From Perca fluviatilis (Eukaryota > Chordata > Actinopteri > Perciformes > Percidae): a DNA stretch of 64,000 nucleotides. Positions 15,601 through 29,174 of this stretch are shown here, one piece after another. Positions within the stretch are counted from its first letter, which is position 1. Each line of letters begins with the position of its first letter. The notes beneath the pieces are model-generated. The model was not told the DNA's origin, searched no databases, and saw nothing but the letters and a program-made list of their open reading frames with translations. The stretch spans positions 11,762,340 through 11,826,339 of the forward strand of contig NC_053128.1 of assembly GCF_010015445.1 (NCBI RefSeq), given 5' to 3'. The translations under genes and the position numbers were made by a program.

Positions 15601-17950
15601 CCCACACCACCGCCACTCCTCCTAAACAAAACTCTGTCCACAGCGAGGCGACCAGAGGTAATTATTTACTCTGCTCTGAGAGATGATAAATCTGCTACTT
15701 GATTACTTAGCCTTACACAGCAGTTTAAGTAAACACTGTGTACACATGGATTATTACAGAAGTGGTTTTAGCATCACTTGAGTATAACAAGATATTTCTT
15801 GTTTTCATATGGGTGTTTGTATATTCGCTTAAACCTTAATCTCTGCTGAAATGCAAATGTTTGTTTGCCACAAATTGTTATGACATACAGATAAATGAGA
15901 TTGATTACATTTCCTATACTTGAGCCTAAGCTATGCATTTTGTGATGAGTCATGTGGGCTTGTCAAGGTAGTTGTTTGCTCTTGGGTACCACAGGCTTTT
16001 TGATTTGTGTGTTCGCTCTACTACTATTCATACTTTGATGAGCAGTATTGTGTAGGGACAATAGCTGAATGGTGGGCAGATTCACATCTGAACACTGGAT
16101 GGGAATGCTAAAAAATCTTGTGACTGAATAGAGCTTCCCCTGAGCTGATGACTTCACACTTTTCTTGAAATAGCTATGACTCAAGATAGTTCATGTTAAC
16201 AGCACACCCTTTCTGAATGTTTTCCCTCCTTTTCACACTGACTTGCTGAAGTTACTCACTTGTTTATTCACTGGCTTAATTGATTAGTCACACATAAACC
16301 GAAATGCATACTTACACTGCGCTATTCACACTTGGAAAAATGCACATTTGGTGACAAGCACACACAGAAAAGTAGTGTTTGATAGTCCCGAAAGGAGTGG
16401 GAATCCTTTGAAATGTTTCATACACTGGCAAGTGAATTTCTTCAAAACAGTATTTTCAGACTACAGCAATGTGGGAATACTACCTTTCTCCTTTTGCTTT
16501 CAGCTGCTACACTCTTGTGTACCTGACAATCTGTACCATTCTTGGTTACAGCTTTTTCAAGCTATAGCTAAGGAAAGCTGTAGAAATGTCTTTCTTATCA
16601 CTGATTAACCGGCCCAGTTGTAACAGGGGGCTAAAGAAGGGCTAAGCCCAGCTGGATGATCATTTAGCCCACCCTCTGATGCTGTAACCCAAGGGGTGTA
16701 AGACATATTTTGGTTCAGCTCGCCATGTGTATTCACATTACAAGCCCACTCATACTCCGTCTAGTTCCTAGATTTTGTCTGCATTTCCATGGCATGAATT
16801 TCTGGCAGGTTCTCTCTGGAGGAATGACTATAAATGTAGAGGTTTAAACAGCAAGGAGGAGGAGGAAGGCTTGATCCTACACTTTCTTTTCCATTTCTGT
16901 TACTGACCGTCTGGAGGCAGGTCACCTGGTAATATGTAATACTCGCAGGTTGCTCACACTGGTTTGACTGTAAAGAGGGACCACAAATCATAGCTGCCAT
17001 TTTGTTGTTTGCCTTGCCCTCCCCCCATATAGGCATTGAGTGCCTCCTTTCAGCCTACAGTGCTGATTTATGTTTAGATTTTCAAAGTAAAACTCCATTT
17101 TGATGTTGGAAGGATGGACGTGAAAGAATGTGGAGGATGCTGCAGTTACTTTTCTGCAGCTGCACTTCATTCTTTACAATGCCAGGCAACCTTCCTTTTG
17201 AATTATATGTGTTTCACATGACCTCATTTTGACAGATCTTTTGTGGCTTCACCTCAACATGCCATGCTGTCTTCAAGCCAACAAACTGTGTGCAAATGTC
17301 ATCTTGTTAACAGGTCGAAACATGGAGCACAGTCTGATTTCAAGCCAGCATTATGGACATAGACTAGATTTGATCTGTACAATATTGTATAATCCAGTAT
17401 GAGAAGATGACACATATGCCTCATAAATATGATGGATGGCCTGTTTTTATTGCTGTCCCAACAAAAAATAGAGCTACTTGTTGTATGGATGTTTGGATTT
17501 CATAAGCTTGTACAGGTGTGCATGGTCTTGTGGCCTCCCCCTATAATTTAACTGATTACCTAATTTGCACTAATTAGCCAAGTACACAGCAGGAGACAGC
17601 TTCCCCACAGGAATAATATCTATAAGAAAAAGGCATAATGATTGTTGCAATACAGATTGATGAAGAACTTTAAAAAGACGTCTTGATGGGGAGAATTGAT
17701 ATTTTCACACATATTTAAAAATAACAATATTTTCAGTTGTCATTAGTCAATTTTTTTACGCCACTTTTTACATGCGTCTCAGGGAGATCTTGAAAACATA
17801 ATACCATATGTTTGTTAGAGAATAGTAAATTCCAACAGCAATATAATATTAGACAAACAATTAAAATGGCTATTGCACTTAGCATCGGGAGGAATTAGCA
17901 GTGATGGGGAGGGAAGGATACTGTCACACTACATTAGGTGAAAGCAAACA
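15601..17950. other. Downstream flank or second intron of the LRRTM4-like gene
   Basis: If the short isoform is used, this begins with its 3' UTR; otherwise it is intron. I did not find a clear polyadenylation signal close to the stop codon and no further LRRTM4 exon. Confidence 0.4.
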
Positions 17951-19328
17951 AAGAAATGTAACGGTATGAACATTTAACCTCACGGTTATAATGACCAAAA
18001 TTATCACGGTTTTCGGTATTATTGCGGTATTTTTAAAAGTGTGTTCAATATGTTCAGAAAGCCTAGATAGGCTTACACAAGCTGAAATAAAATGTAACAG
18101 TGTTTATTATATTACAAAAATATAGGCAATAGGCTTGTAAAAACTATTGAAAACTGGCTTCTGAAACACTGGCCCGCTGAGGTAAGAACTTGAACCAGAG
18201 AGGTCTGACTTTGAGATCCAGGAAGATTTATTTACAACTCAAACATGAAGATAACTATGAAGTTGTATTTGAAGTTACATAAATTGGATGTGGTTCTGAA
18301 ATATAAGCAAACAATAATGCATGTTAATAAGCATCTGACTTACTATAAACATTTAGCAAAAGTAAACGTTATAGCCACCAGCATATAACAAGAAACAATA
18401 CTAAGAATTACATTAATTTCTCTGTAATAATTAACATAAATGTAACCTATTGCTCAGTAACACAAACTCAGAATAAGCCACATCTATTACAGCACACATA
18501 TCCATAACCGAGCCAACCGTGTAATACACCTTTAATAGCTAAGCACGTGGCTCCGCGGCGCTAGTCTGTTTACTGGCATTGCATGTTGCTAGAAAATTGC
18601 CCTAACACAACCTGAATATTAACACGTGGCTGCACAAGTAATATTAAACAATATGCACATCTATCAGCAATGCAATAAGAAACACAGCAATATTATTAAG
18701 GTGATAATATATCTCTCTCTCCCTCCAAATAAATGTCATGTTGTAACACGGGCTAAACTTATCCACATCGTAGCAGAACACTTATTGAAATATGAATAAA
18801 TGTAACTTTAATGTTTACACAGATAACAAGGCAGTAAAACCCATGATAGTTTAGCAAGCTACAGAATAGTTTTTAACTTACGTTCTTGGCTACACACATC
18901 ACTTCAACAAGTCTGAAAACGGGAAAGGAATGATAAAGAAAAAAAGTCCATTAACAGCGGCTGTTCTGTCCCCTTCTCCTGTCTGAGCGCGAGTGATTGG
19001 CAGCAGATCAAAGCGATGACTCTCGTCACTGATTGTTCAATCATCTCCAGAGAGAGAGCAAGTGTTACTGTGGCCTTTTGTACAAGGCTGATAAATGTCC
19101 TGAGCGCTGTCATCTCCTCCTTCCGCCATGATTCCAACTTCAAGAAACGCACTCTAGGCTACGTAGTGCGCCTGCGCGGCAACTTCAGGAGACTCTGATG
19201 AAGCTGGGAACACGCGGTTTCCACACTGTGGTAATCCACTGTGATAATGATATTTTAAATGAAAACTGTAATTGTTATCAACATTTTTACCGTGGTTCAC
19301 CGTTACAACGGTAATCGTTACATCCCTA
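17951..19328. mobile_element. Decayed hAT-like DNA element with inverted ends
   Basis: The left end (aaatgtaacggtatgaac ... cggttataatgacc) and right end, read in reverse (tagggatgtaacgattaccg ... aaccacggtaaaaa), are imperfect inverted repeats of the GGGATGTAACGGT type seen in fish hAT elements. No matching 8-bp target duplication remains. No transposase domain is recognisable inside. Confidence 0.5.
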
Positions 19329-19495
19329 TGGTTGACTTCCAGTAAGTCACATGTAAAGGGATAACGTGGCGGATTGTCATTTCCAACAATCATCTTCATT
19401 CCTGATGCCCCAATGCCAGTTGGATCGGACTATTTTTACACTCATGGTCAAGGGAGGCCCAGTAGGAGAAATTATCTATCAAAGGTCCCCCCCTC

Positions 19496-19499
19496 CACA

Positions 19500-19553
<54 letters not shown>
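19496..19553 (+). repeat. (CA)n microsatellite
   Basis: Perfect CA repeat of 29 units. Confidence 0.95.
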
Positions 19554-19555
<2 letters not shown>

Positions 19556-21767
19556 TCACTCAGGGACCACACACAAAATACTGTGCAGCCTCTCCATCAG
19601 TGTAAGTTAGAAGCGGGCCTGCTGTTTACCATTGAAATCACTGCATCTATCATTAGCCTTTAAACTTGACTTGATTGAACTTGGCAATTTAGCGGACTCT
19701 TTTATCTGTGAGCCAAGTAAAGCAGGAATTAACCCATTCTAAGAAGGGCGAAGGCCAAATTGACATTACAGAGCCGGCTGAGTGTAACAACTCTGAGGAA
19801 AAAAAAAAAGGTACTGGAAATATTTGTAGTTAAACAAGCATATGAAGGAATTGCCAAAAAAGAAATAAGAGCTAGGAATAGATCAAGTAATTAAAAGGAA
19901 GATGATGAAGGAGAGAGTCAAGTGAGTCATTCTTTCAGCAAAAGTACATGGTAAAAAAGTAGAATATATTGCCAACTGTGTCGGGCTCTCAATAGTTAGT
20001 TTTTTGTTTTTTTTACAATTATACAGTTCTAATTCTCATGGACAAAAATGTTATCATATGGTCTTCAGTAGGTTCACTAATTCCAATTCTCCACCTTCTC
20101 CTTATATAAGCTATACTTAAGGGAGGGAAGTTGGCACATACAGTTAATTGAAATTAGGCCATTAGCTGAACACATATTTTTCTTCTTTTAAGGTGAGATG
20201 TGTTCATAACATAGCCTACCCTGAATATCAATAAAATACTTTTATACAAAGCTAATGAAACCATCATTAATTTTTGTTAAAAAAACAAAAACAATTGGCA
20301 GTCAGAGAGGCAGCACAACACTGGTGCCAAATGTTGTTCTCTTGAAGTATTGTGGATTTTCACATAACCTTTTTTCAATAAAGATGTATCATATGTTTGT
20401 ATTGCATTATGTAATTTCAGGATTGCAGTGCATGTGTGAAAGGGGCTTAAGACAAACATGCCATCCAGTTGAAATGGCTATGCAATGTTAGCAAGGCCAT
20501 ACATGAGACGTACAGTTTTTTTTTTTTTTTTATTCAAGGCCTACTTTGTCCCTCTCTCTCATGCTTTCTGCAATCTCCTAATTAACTCAATACACCTTTA
20601 GGTGATTGGTATTGTCAAAAGCATGTCGATTTGGCATCCTGTTTTTTTCAGCACACCCTGCTTAGCTATAGTCATAGCCATAGCAATAAGCCATATTGCA
20701 TGGAAATTATTTAATCTATTTGTGTGAACATATAGAGGAAAAGTGACTGAAGGCCTGGCTTCCTTTCCATCCCTGCACTCTCCTCCATTTTGTTTCTTCC
20801 GATATCCTTGAAAATGCGTCCTCTCCAGCCAGCTTTATCTGTCCCTTTTGTCTCATCTTAAACCGTTGTAGAGGGGAGACAGGAACTATCAGTCAGCAGT
20901 TCACAAAGTCCTGAGTTCATCTCAGAATGTGCTCCGATCTTGTTTCTACATTTTGTTGCAATCGCATGGACATAAATCACCCGGCAGAAAGCAGCAGCAG
21001 CAGCACCTGCTGTGCTCTCTCCACCTCACAGTCTCGCTGCCTCTCCTCAGGCTCCAGGCCATAGCCGCTCAGGTCTGTTCATCTCCTCTCAGTGGGAATT
21101 GCTTATTCCTCTTGTGTCACTCATACTATGTCTTTCATTTGGATTCTGTACCATCACTATAACTCACCCTGGACCTCTTCACCTGATTGTCCTTTATTGG
21201 CCCCCAGGTCCACCTGATCCTTTGATCCATGGATGTGAATTTGGCAGCCTTTTTAGTGAATTGTCTGAAGATGAGGCAATCCTCATTTTCCTACGTCACT
21301 CCAAGCTTCCCACAGAGAGGATTATTTGTATCATTTCATTTCTATCTTCTTTCGATCTTTTCCTTTCTAGCTGTGCTCTTGATATGGGCAGAGGATTTGA
21401 CCTGATCTCATGTCAACTTTTCATGTATTAGAACATCCCTTTGCCATTTTTGTTTTTTCTGTAACCACATTTTGTAACCTGGCCAGACCACATGTTAACA
21501 CTTTTTTCCGACAATTCCTTTCTTCTCTACTCATTTCCTTTACTTTGTACATCTGTGTCAAGCAATCCTATCATCATCCTTGGGCCTCTACAGCCGTCCA
21601 TGCAAATCAGCACATTATTTGTATCCTTGGCGGTCTGAACCCGAGTGAACTAAACAACACAAAGTGGCTTGAATCCTCTTCTTTAATAATTATGTTGATA
21701 TGCTTAACCTGCGGTCACATCTACCCAGTGGTGCCACCCCTAATAAACTCACTACCATCTCATGTTA
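19554..21767. other. Non-coding sequence, nothing recognised
   Basis: Contains poly(T) at about 20516-20533 and an AGC run near 20991. The 139-codon frames at 21012-21431 and 21410-21829 resemble no known protein. Confidence 0.4.
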
Positions 21768-22260
21768 CCCAGTCTTGCATTGCTAGACCGGAGGAAGGTC
21801 TGACCCTTTCACGCAACATTCCTGGATAGGGGAAAAAAATGCTCTGGTTTATTGCCATTTCTTTAAACCAATCACAATCGCCTTGGGTGCCGCTAAGTGC
21901 CAGAAGCAGCAACGGTGCCTCTGCAAAATAGCCTCGGTAAGGAACTAAGTTGTTTCGGTGGAACTTGTGTACGTTCAAAAGTTGTTTTAGTCGTGCAAAA
22001 GAAAACTCAGATTGGATAGATAGTCTAGCTAGCTGTCTGGATTTAACCTGCAGAGATCTGAGGAGCATGCCATAGTCCTCGTAAATGGACCGGAGTTTAG
22101 AATGCCAAACCAAAGAAAGCGGAAGGTGAGGGACATCCGACAGAACGTCCGGCAGAACCGGAAGTATCCCGTAAATGAAACGTCGTCGATATAAACTACT
22201 TACCAACTTACCCAACTTATCCTGAAACTCATTTCCACCAGCAGGACAGCTTTGTGCCAT
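21768..22260 (-). repeat. Dispersed repeat family A, copy 2 (longest)
   Basis: Read on the minus strand it runs from atatcgacgacgtttcatt through the ttccggttctgccggacg block and the cagacagctagctagactat block to ggtctagcaatgcaagac. Parts of it recur at 2430-2878 and 63425-63640. An open frame of 166 codons on the minus strand lies in it, but it resembles no protein I know and is best explained as a chance frame in the repeat. Confidence 0.65.
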
Positions 22261-25200
22261 TTTGACTACCTCCTTGTCCCTTAATCTGATACTGCTGCTG
22301 ACCTTTTCTAAACTACAATCTCATCCACTATAATGGCACACTGCATATAGTTGTCTTTGAATTGATTAATATTGTTACCATTTTTAAGAAACCTCACATC
22401 TGATACTAAAACCAAGACAAATTAAATGGCATCGGCTTCTTGTGAATATACTGCCCTTGCCCTTTTAACCATGTTTCTGAATAGGTCTTATAGAGCATCA
22501 TGCTGAGGTTGTTCTCATTGCAGTCCCAATAGTAACTCGCTACAGCATAGAGGGAAATTACTCTTGGGAAATTATTCACACCTGTCTGCTAACTTTCATA
22601 CGGTCATCATTTAACACTTGCTGACCTGTGGCCTTGCATTTGCTCGATTTCCCTCTTAAGGCATATTCGTTCTCAACGTTGGATACGGATATGGACAGAG
22701 CCTTTTGTCCGTACTCTGCATTAATTTCATCCGTATATCTGCACATTTTCTGAAAGTTTACAGATGAAATGGAGCAGTACCATCGGAAATCGTGGGGGCC
22801 GTGTAGCCAGTAGTTCAAGCGAGACACGACTAAGAACTTTGGGGAAAAAAAAAAAAGGCAGACCTACACGAGATAGAAATTTTAAAACCTCTGTACTTAT
22901 TTGCCCGGGGAGTTACATGTGAGTTGGTCAGTGCAAGACGGATTTGTTCAAGCTCCCTCTAATAGATCTGTTGCTTAACATCCATGTTAATGATTAGGGT
23001 AAGTGACAGTGACACACTTTTAACACCAAACAGACCACCCAAATTCCTTCCTGTGACCTTTTGTCGCAGTATAAAGTCATGCTACTTTCATCTCTCGTAC
23101 GTCGAGAGCACAGTGATTATTCACGAGCACATTAGGTTGCTGGTCAGGAAACCTAAACGGGTAATTTTAAGAAGTTGAACACAGTACCATCAATTTAGTT
23201 TTTCCAGTGAGGGCTGTTTAAAATTGAGGCATGCACATCTGCTTACAAACTGTATCTGCTTACTCGATTTATATCCACAGTTTGAACTCTAGCTTTAGTC
23301 TATTTTAGCAGATTCGTCAAATTGTTAGAATATGAGAAAGCATTTTGTGGCGTTTATTGGATGCTTTCATTGTAGGCTTTGCACTCAAAATGATATACTT
23401 CTGTGTCAGTCATAGAGCATTATGTAAGACTCTGAAATGGAGAATGGACACATTTTTGTTCAAAGTTTTAAAGTAAAAATATGTTGTTGCTAATTTCTCC
23501 TGTTTCACTGCAAAGTAGTAGCGATGTGTTATGAAATGAAGCAGTTCCCCTCTCTCCCTGTTTGTCTCTCCCTCTTTCTACAGTCCAAGGTTATGGTGTC
23601 AGATTGTTAATTGCTCAGAAAAAATCAACACAAACACTGGGAGGCTAGCCAAGGGCAAGTGAGCTATCTGTAATTCAGTGGGGAGGCTGAACTTCTAGAT
23701 GCTACTGTCTTCAGTCGACAATTAGCCATGTAGGAGACTTCAAACATGCACTGTGCGTGAGAGAACATCTCTCTCATCCGCTAATCCTGTCTGTTTCACA
23801 CTCCGGTTCCATGCCGCTGCTTTCTGCACCGCCGTTTGATCCATGCTTAATGAGGGTGCTAGATCAGCAATATAGCAATTACATTACCTGGAAAAGCAGC
23901 AAGACTTTTCTTTTCCTCCCAGTTTCCACAATGCAACCCAAGTGCATCATTAATGCTAAGCTTTCTGATGCACTGCCTCTGTTATTCGTGATACTTGTCG
24001 GTGAGACTGTACTTATCTTAAAATTTTACAATTTACATCTGATGTACTCCCTTTGTACCTTTTTTTTATTATTTGTTTTCCCTGGTGGCCTGTTCACATT
24101 CAAAGCTATTTTTTAAAGCTGTGCATGATTTGTTTCACACTGTTCTCTCTTTTTACTGCCTCTTACATGCTTCACTACCTACTTATACAAGTAATGCTGC
24201 TCTACACAGCTTGTTCTATTCAGCCCTCCATATTGATGACAATGACATATTGTGAATGACAAAAATAAGTGTCTATTTTATAAATTGGGTTATAATAAAA
24301 TAAGTCCATATTACTGACTCGGAACAAATTCTGAAAGGCTAATATCAAATTAGAGCCCCCGAGTTGCTTGCCCCAGACTGAAAGGTGTTCAGCTGTCTTC
24401 ACATTTTTTTTTCATATTATTTAATTGGAGACAACATTAGAAAATGTCCCTTAACTAGCATCTATCATACATTAATAATAAACTTCCCTTTCCACATTTG
24501 TGTCATCTGTATCTTAAAACAAGAAGGAATAAGGCAGGTTGTTGATTTAGAATCCTAACATATTACTTAAGAAAGTAATTTCTTCAGAGTGATTAAGCTT
24601 TATTTTTAAGAAAATAAAACTACAATAAACAAAATCCTTGATAAGGAGATTGTGTAACTATAAATACATCTCTTTTGATTTTAGTGTACTAATCAAGACT
24701 TTTTATTTATTTATTTTTACAGTTGGTTGTAGGTGTCTTGTTTGTAATATTAATTGCATGGCAGTTGTGTGGAAGGAAGGAAGGAAGGAAGGAAAGGAAG
24801 GTTGGAGATTAGTGTGGATCCAGCCCAATGAAGCACTAACTTTTCTTCAGTAACTACAGTATAGGACCATTTTCAGCCTTACTATCACCTTGCACATTAG
24901 TCACAAAATTCAAATTGTAAACCAGTAAGTATGAGGGAAGTTGGGTCAGTCATGGACCTGCATCTAAGTAGACAGCTAATTACCTGCAGCAACGCATCTC
25001 TTAAGGCCTAAAGAGATATAACATGAAGAAGTAAAAGGTGACTAAGACATCCCTATGATAGGCTCTTTTTCAATCACGTTTTTTTAATATTTTAATAACA
25101 CTTTTGAACGAAGCACTTCTGCTGAAGTTGTGCAGACTTGTTCACTTACCAGAAAATGATGTGCCATTTAATGAATTAACAATGAGTCAAGTATGAGTCA

Positions 25201-26036
25201 AGTATAATTAATTAGCCTGTCATCCTTGCATAACTCTGCTGTCAAAGGAAAATATTTCAGCTTTCCAAAGTCAATTTTATATTTCTGTTTAATAGGTTTC
25301 TTGGGACCTTCTGTCAAGACACTTACTTAGAATTAAAGACTGCATCTTTCAAGGAACTAAACTCTCAATCCATTACTTCTAGGAAGAGTTGTTATCCAAT
25401 TTTATAGCTCGTCCTTATTAACCAAGTAGTGTAATTAAGAGAAATGCGCTCTAAAAAGAGGGTAGAGGCCTCGTCTTTGCAGTTCTCTGTGGGTGGACAG
25501 AGTATTAAAAGACCACAGATCTTTGTGTGAATAGGGTGTCTGTTATCTGGTCTGCTTTTTTAATCTGTTCCTAACTAAAGAACAAAGTACATTATCCTTT
25601 CACTGACATGCATGTCTCTTGCAATAGTACTTTCATATCTATGAAAGAAGTCACATATAGAATAAAGAAAAATGGCAGAATTGTATTACTCCCTAACCCA
25701 AAATCATCTCAGGAACCCTTGTAGGGGTCACCACTGCAGAGTGTCCTTGGTACACCCCCTCAGCTGTTTCCACTTAACTGATTACACCTCTTCACAGCAC
25801 TGTGTGGGCATGTACACACTGTGCATGACTGACGTCTCCCTGGATCTTCTGTTGTATTTCTTGCACCTGTTATGATGTGAAAATATCCATCTTTATCAGT
25901 TCTATTAATGGACTTTAATGCAACTGTACCTATATACTCGAGGTCCCCAGCCTTGTATACAATGAACTGCCCTGAAAAAGGGATGTGATGTTACTGGTCA
26001 GATGAGTATTCACGACAGCAACGATGCAGCCGGGTA
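22261..26036. other. Non-coding sequence, nothing recognised
   Basis: Contains a short (GGAA)n tract at 24771-24802. I recognise no exon, RNA gene or classified repeat. Confidence 0.4.
24771..24802 (+). repeat. (GGAA)n microsatellite
   Basis: About seven GGAA units with one AAA interruption. Confidence 0.85.
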
Positions 26037-26044
26037 GTGACTAC

Positions 26045-27169
26045 CAGAGATGTTCACAAGTCATTTTTTGGAAGTCAAAGTCGATTCTCAAGTCTTTGAG
26101 CGGCAAGGTCAAGTCTTTTACAACAAGTCCTAGTCAAGTCTCTGGCCATCTGATCTGTCCCTAACTGTTAAATCTTATGAATTCAAAGCATGTCCTGTAG
26201 CTACCATCCATACAGTAGGCCTACAGTATCAAAGTTCAGGATCAGTTGTAGGATAACTTTATGGGGTCTACTGCAATGCAATCTGAAGAAACATAAATTA
26301 AGAACTCTGTTTCAATTTCATAACTGTATTTTTCAACATTTTGCTATCTGCACCAAATAATACATGTTTGTCTGTGTTACTAACTGGCTGTGAAGCCCAT
26401 CCTCATCATGCATTACATTTTTCAGTGTTCAAAGTTTAAGGGAAACATCTAAATTGAAAGTTAATATATCAACCACTGTGCAAACATGTGAGATCTGATA
26501 CTTTCTGTAATGCTATTTAACAACAACCTAGTGAAATATTAACCTAAGTCTGTCACATCATATGGATACAACTATAAAGAATTTGCCCGTTTCCAGCATT
26601 AGCACAACACTTTGCGATGGTTAGCTTGTTACCTGTGTCGATATATGCTAAATTGAACGTCTCTTTCACAATAGCAAGTGACTGACCTATCTGGGTGTGT
26701 TTTGAGATGCCTGATGAAGTTCGACGTTGTTGATCCGGCATCATTTATCTTGGTGCCACATACCTTGCATGTAGCTTTTCGCTTACTGCCACTGTTTACG
26801 AAGTTATTGAAAGCAAAACTAATGACAAAAGGCACAACTCCGGGAGGACTTGGTGTCGCCATCGTCACTGCATTTTTTCATATACGACATGCAGGAATAG
26901 CGCATGTGTTACGTTGCACATTATGGCAAAGGGCAGGGGACATGCAGCTCTTCATACATTTCCCCAACATATATGCGGCAATAAAAGAAAATAGAAATAC
27001 ATGAATTAATTTAGATTTAAAAAGCAATAATTGCATGAAAACAGTTGCTGACGAGTCACGAAGTCCGAGCCAAGTCTAAAGTCTTTTAGTTCGCAAGTCA
27101 AGAAATCAGCTGTTTGTGCGACTTAAGTGTGACTCGGGTCAGAGTCTCAGACTCGAGTCCCCATCTCTG
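26045..27169 (-). mobile_element. hAT-type DNA transposon, non-autonomous, with perfect target duplication
   Basis: The ends are CAGAGATG at the left and CATCTCTG at the right, with AAGTC/GACTC-rich subterminal repeats. An exact 8-bp duplication, GTGACTAC, flanks it at 26037-26044 and 27170-27177, which is the hAT signature. At 1125 bp it is too short for a full transposase. A BED-finger ORF lies on the minus strand. Confidence 0.9.
26629..26868 (-). pseudogene. BED-type zinc finger, N-terminal exon of a hAT transposase
   Basis: The frame has NNFVNSGSKRKATCKVCG followed by TSNFIRHLKTHPDR. This gives the C-x2-C ... H-x4-H zinc ligands and the hydrophobic spacing of a BED finger, which binds element ends in hAT transposases. 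Everything after the finger, including the RNase H-like catalytic domain and the dimerisation domain, is missing. Confidence 0.8.
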
Positions 27170-27390
27170 GTGACTACAAACTGACCACAGTAGTGTGATA
27201 TTATACAAAAAAAAGAACTTTAGAATAATGAGTCGGTGCATTTTGAAAACACAGTGCATCAGTGTTTCTTTGTTCATTCAGCTTTGTGGTCATGCTATTA
27301 GCCTTAAGTATTTTTCTGTGTATGTACATTGAGAGCAACAAAAAGCCAGAATCAAATTCCTTGTATGTGTTCACACTTACTTGGCCATTA

Positions 27391-27569
27391 AAGAGCCCCT
27401 GTGGTACGCCATATCAGCGTCTTATTTGTACTCTTGGTCTACTAGAAGAGGTTTACATGCTTTGATGTTCAAAAAGCATCCGATTGGTCACCTGGCCCAC
27501 TGTTTTGATTGATCAACACCCTAAAAGATGGAGAAAATGCCCCCCCCAAAGAAAATAATGGGGGCTCTT
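27391..27569 (+). repeat. Small inverted-repeat element (family C, short copy)
   Basis: It begins AAGAGCCCC and ends GGGGCTCTT. The interior includes ctactagaagaggtttacatg and ctttgatgttcaaaaagc, which resemble a very common fish repeat that I recall but cannot name. The ends and interior suggest kinship with the element at 59633-60113. Confidence 0.5.
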
Positions 27570-27831
27570 CAAAGCTGATTCTGTTTCTGTGATGAGTGAG
27601 GATGAAACCCTTGGCTTAACTGTACATTTTTTCAAATTCAGCTTTTTCTAATAGATGAAAATGTCAACTTCTTTGCCAAACTTTTAATAATTCATTGTAT
27701 TAAAACACATTAATTATTAAGACATTAAGACCTTGAGATGTATGTGTGTATGTGTCTTTATTGGTACTGACAGCATTTAAGTCACCATGTTCAGCAGATT
27801 CAACAGGCGGAAAAGATAGACTGGCTCGGGG

Positions 27832-28340
27832 TTGAAGAAGAGTAAGACAGGTAGGCAAGTGAACCTGGTAGAAAAGCACGTTCAACAGGATGGAGCAGTC
27901 GACAGGCGGACAGGAGAAGCGGTTAGAAAGCCAGATAAATCAGGCAGTCATCCAGACTCGACAGCTAGATTGGCAGGCGTCCGTCCACAAAGACACACAG
28001 GCCTTTGTCCACGGACAGCTGTCCATCCTCTTATCGGTGATGGCTCAAAGCTTTTTTTGAAGTAAGATAATAAGTCCGAAGCAAGGCCCAGCAGATTGGT
28101 ATGTTTTTCTCAACTGTCATATTAAAATGGCTATGCACTGACGATGGTGTGTGTTTTCATAGACTTAAAGGGCACTTTTGATCAAAATTGTGTCAAACTT
28201 GTTTGGTCATTATGCCCCAAAACACAATTGCATTTACTGTCAATAACCTTAAAGAACATACTCTACAGGCCCAGATAACCGTACATGGTTCCCTCTCAGT
28301 ACTGGCAACATGCAAGTTATTATTTTCCTTAAGTTCATTG
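27832..28340. other. Unclassified sequence rich in CAGGCGG/GACAGG motifs, then ordinary flank
   Basis: About 27840-28030 holds repeated short motifs (gacaggtaggcaag, gacaggcggacagg, ggcaggcgtccg). I recognise no family. Confidence 0.3.
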
Positions 28341-28341
28341 T

Positions 28342-28490
28342 AGTGCTGAAACAATTAGTTGGTTAATGGAGTCGATAGACAGAAAATGAATCAACAACAA
28401 TTATTATTAATGTAATTGGAGTTAAGATAGACTATTATTGTTAAAATCATTTGCCAATAAAAATTACTTTTTATAATGAAAAAATAACTA
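28342..28490 (+). repeat. Fragment of a common fish repeat (gctgaaacaattagttg type)
   Basis: gtgctgaaacaattagttggttaatgg...gacagaaaatgaatcaacaac matches a repeat seen very often in fish genomes. The class is uncertain and the copy is degraded. Confidence 0.5.
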
Positions 28491-28689
28491 GTTGTTGCCT
28501 TCCCATGTACACAGCACAAAATAACCTTGTTTGCGATGATGGCGTGATTCTTAATCAAGGATAAATGATCACAGTTCCAACGCTTTAAAAGCTGCAGTTA
28601 AAGTCTTTGTGTGGAAATCTATAAATGTTGTGTTTATGCTTGTTGTAGGTTTTGTTGGTGATGGTCAAATTTTATTTTTATAGTTCATT

Positions 28690-28850
28690 ACATTTACATC
28701 ACATTTTTTTTATTATGGAGCAGCTGCAGAATGACAGGAAAGGGAGTAAAGAGAAAAGGCTGATTACATGCAGCAAAGGGCCCCGGGTTGGATTCAAACC
28801 CGGGCCGCTGCCATGGACTCAGCCTACATGTGTTTGTTCCGTGCGCTTTT
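28690..28850 (-). mobile_element. tRNA-derived SINE, second and degraded copy of the same family
   Basis: It shares acatgcagcaaagggcc, the aggaaaggga stretch and a B-box region (minus-strand cccgggtttgaatcc) with the SINE at 11399-11598. The A-box end is lost or diverged. Confidence 0.7.
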
Positions 28851-29174
28851 GTTGGGATTTTCCGTGGTTTCATGAATTCAAATTAACACACACAATTAAG
28901 CTCTTTCAGTTGAATATCCCATTCAAACAAATTAGGTTACATGAATTATTAAAATCAAACAGCCTTTCCTCACCCAAACAAAACGACCATATAGGTTGAT
29001 CGTGCAAGCAGCTCTGACAACGACCGACAATTGCGTTTCTTGTTAGGTGGCGTACTCTCGTGGCTGGTCATTATCGCAAGAGCAAACGTAGGGAGCGAGG
29101 TGACAAAGTAAGAGGCCCAAATTCCATGTTCCAATTCCAAGACAGGTTGGGGTTGTGTACGGGTACAACAACTA

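Noticed and set aside
20929..21829. Three overlapping plus-strand frames of 77-139 codons
   Set aside because: Hydrophobic, low-complexity translations of pyrimidine-rich DNA without family features.
21760..22260. 166-codon minus-strand frame with a start codon
   Set aside because: It lies wholly inside a dispersed repeat with other broken copies in the window and has no recognisable domain.
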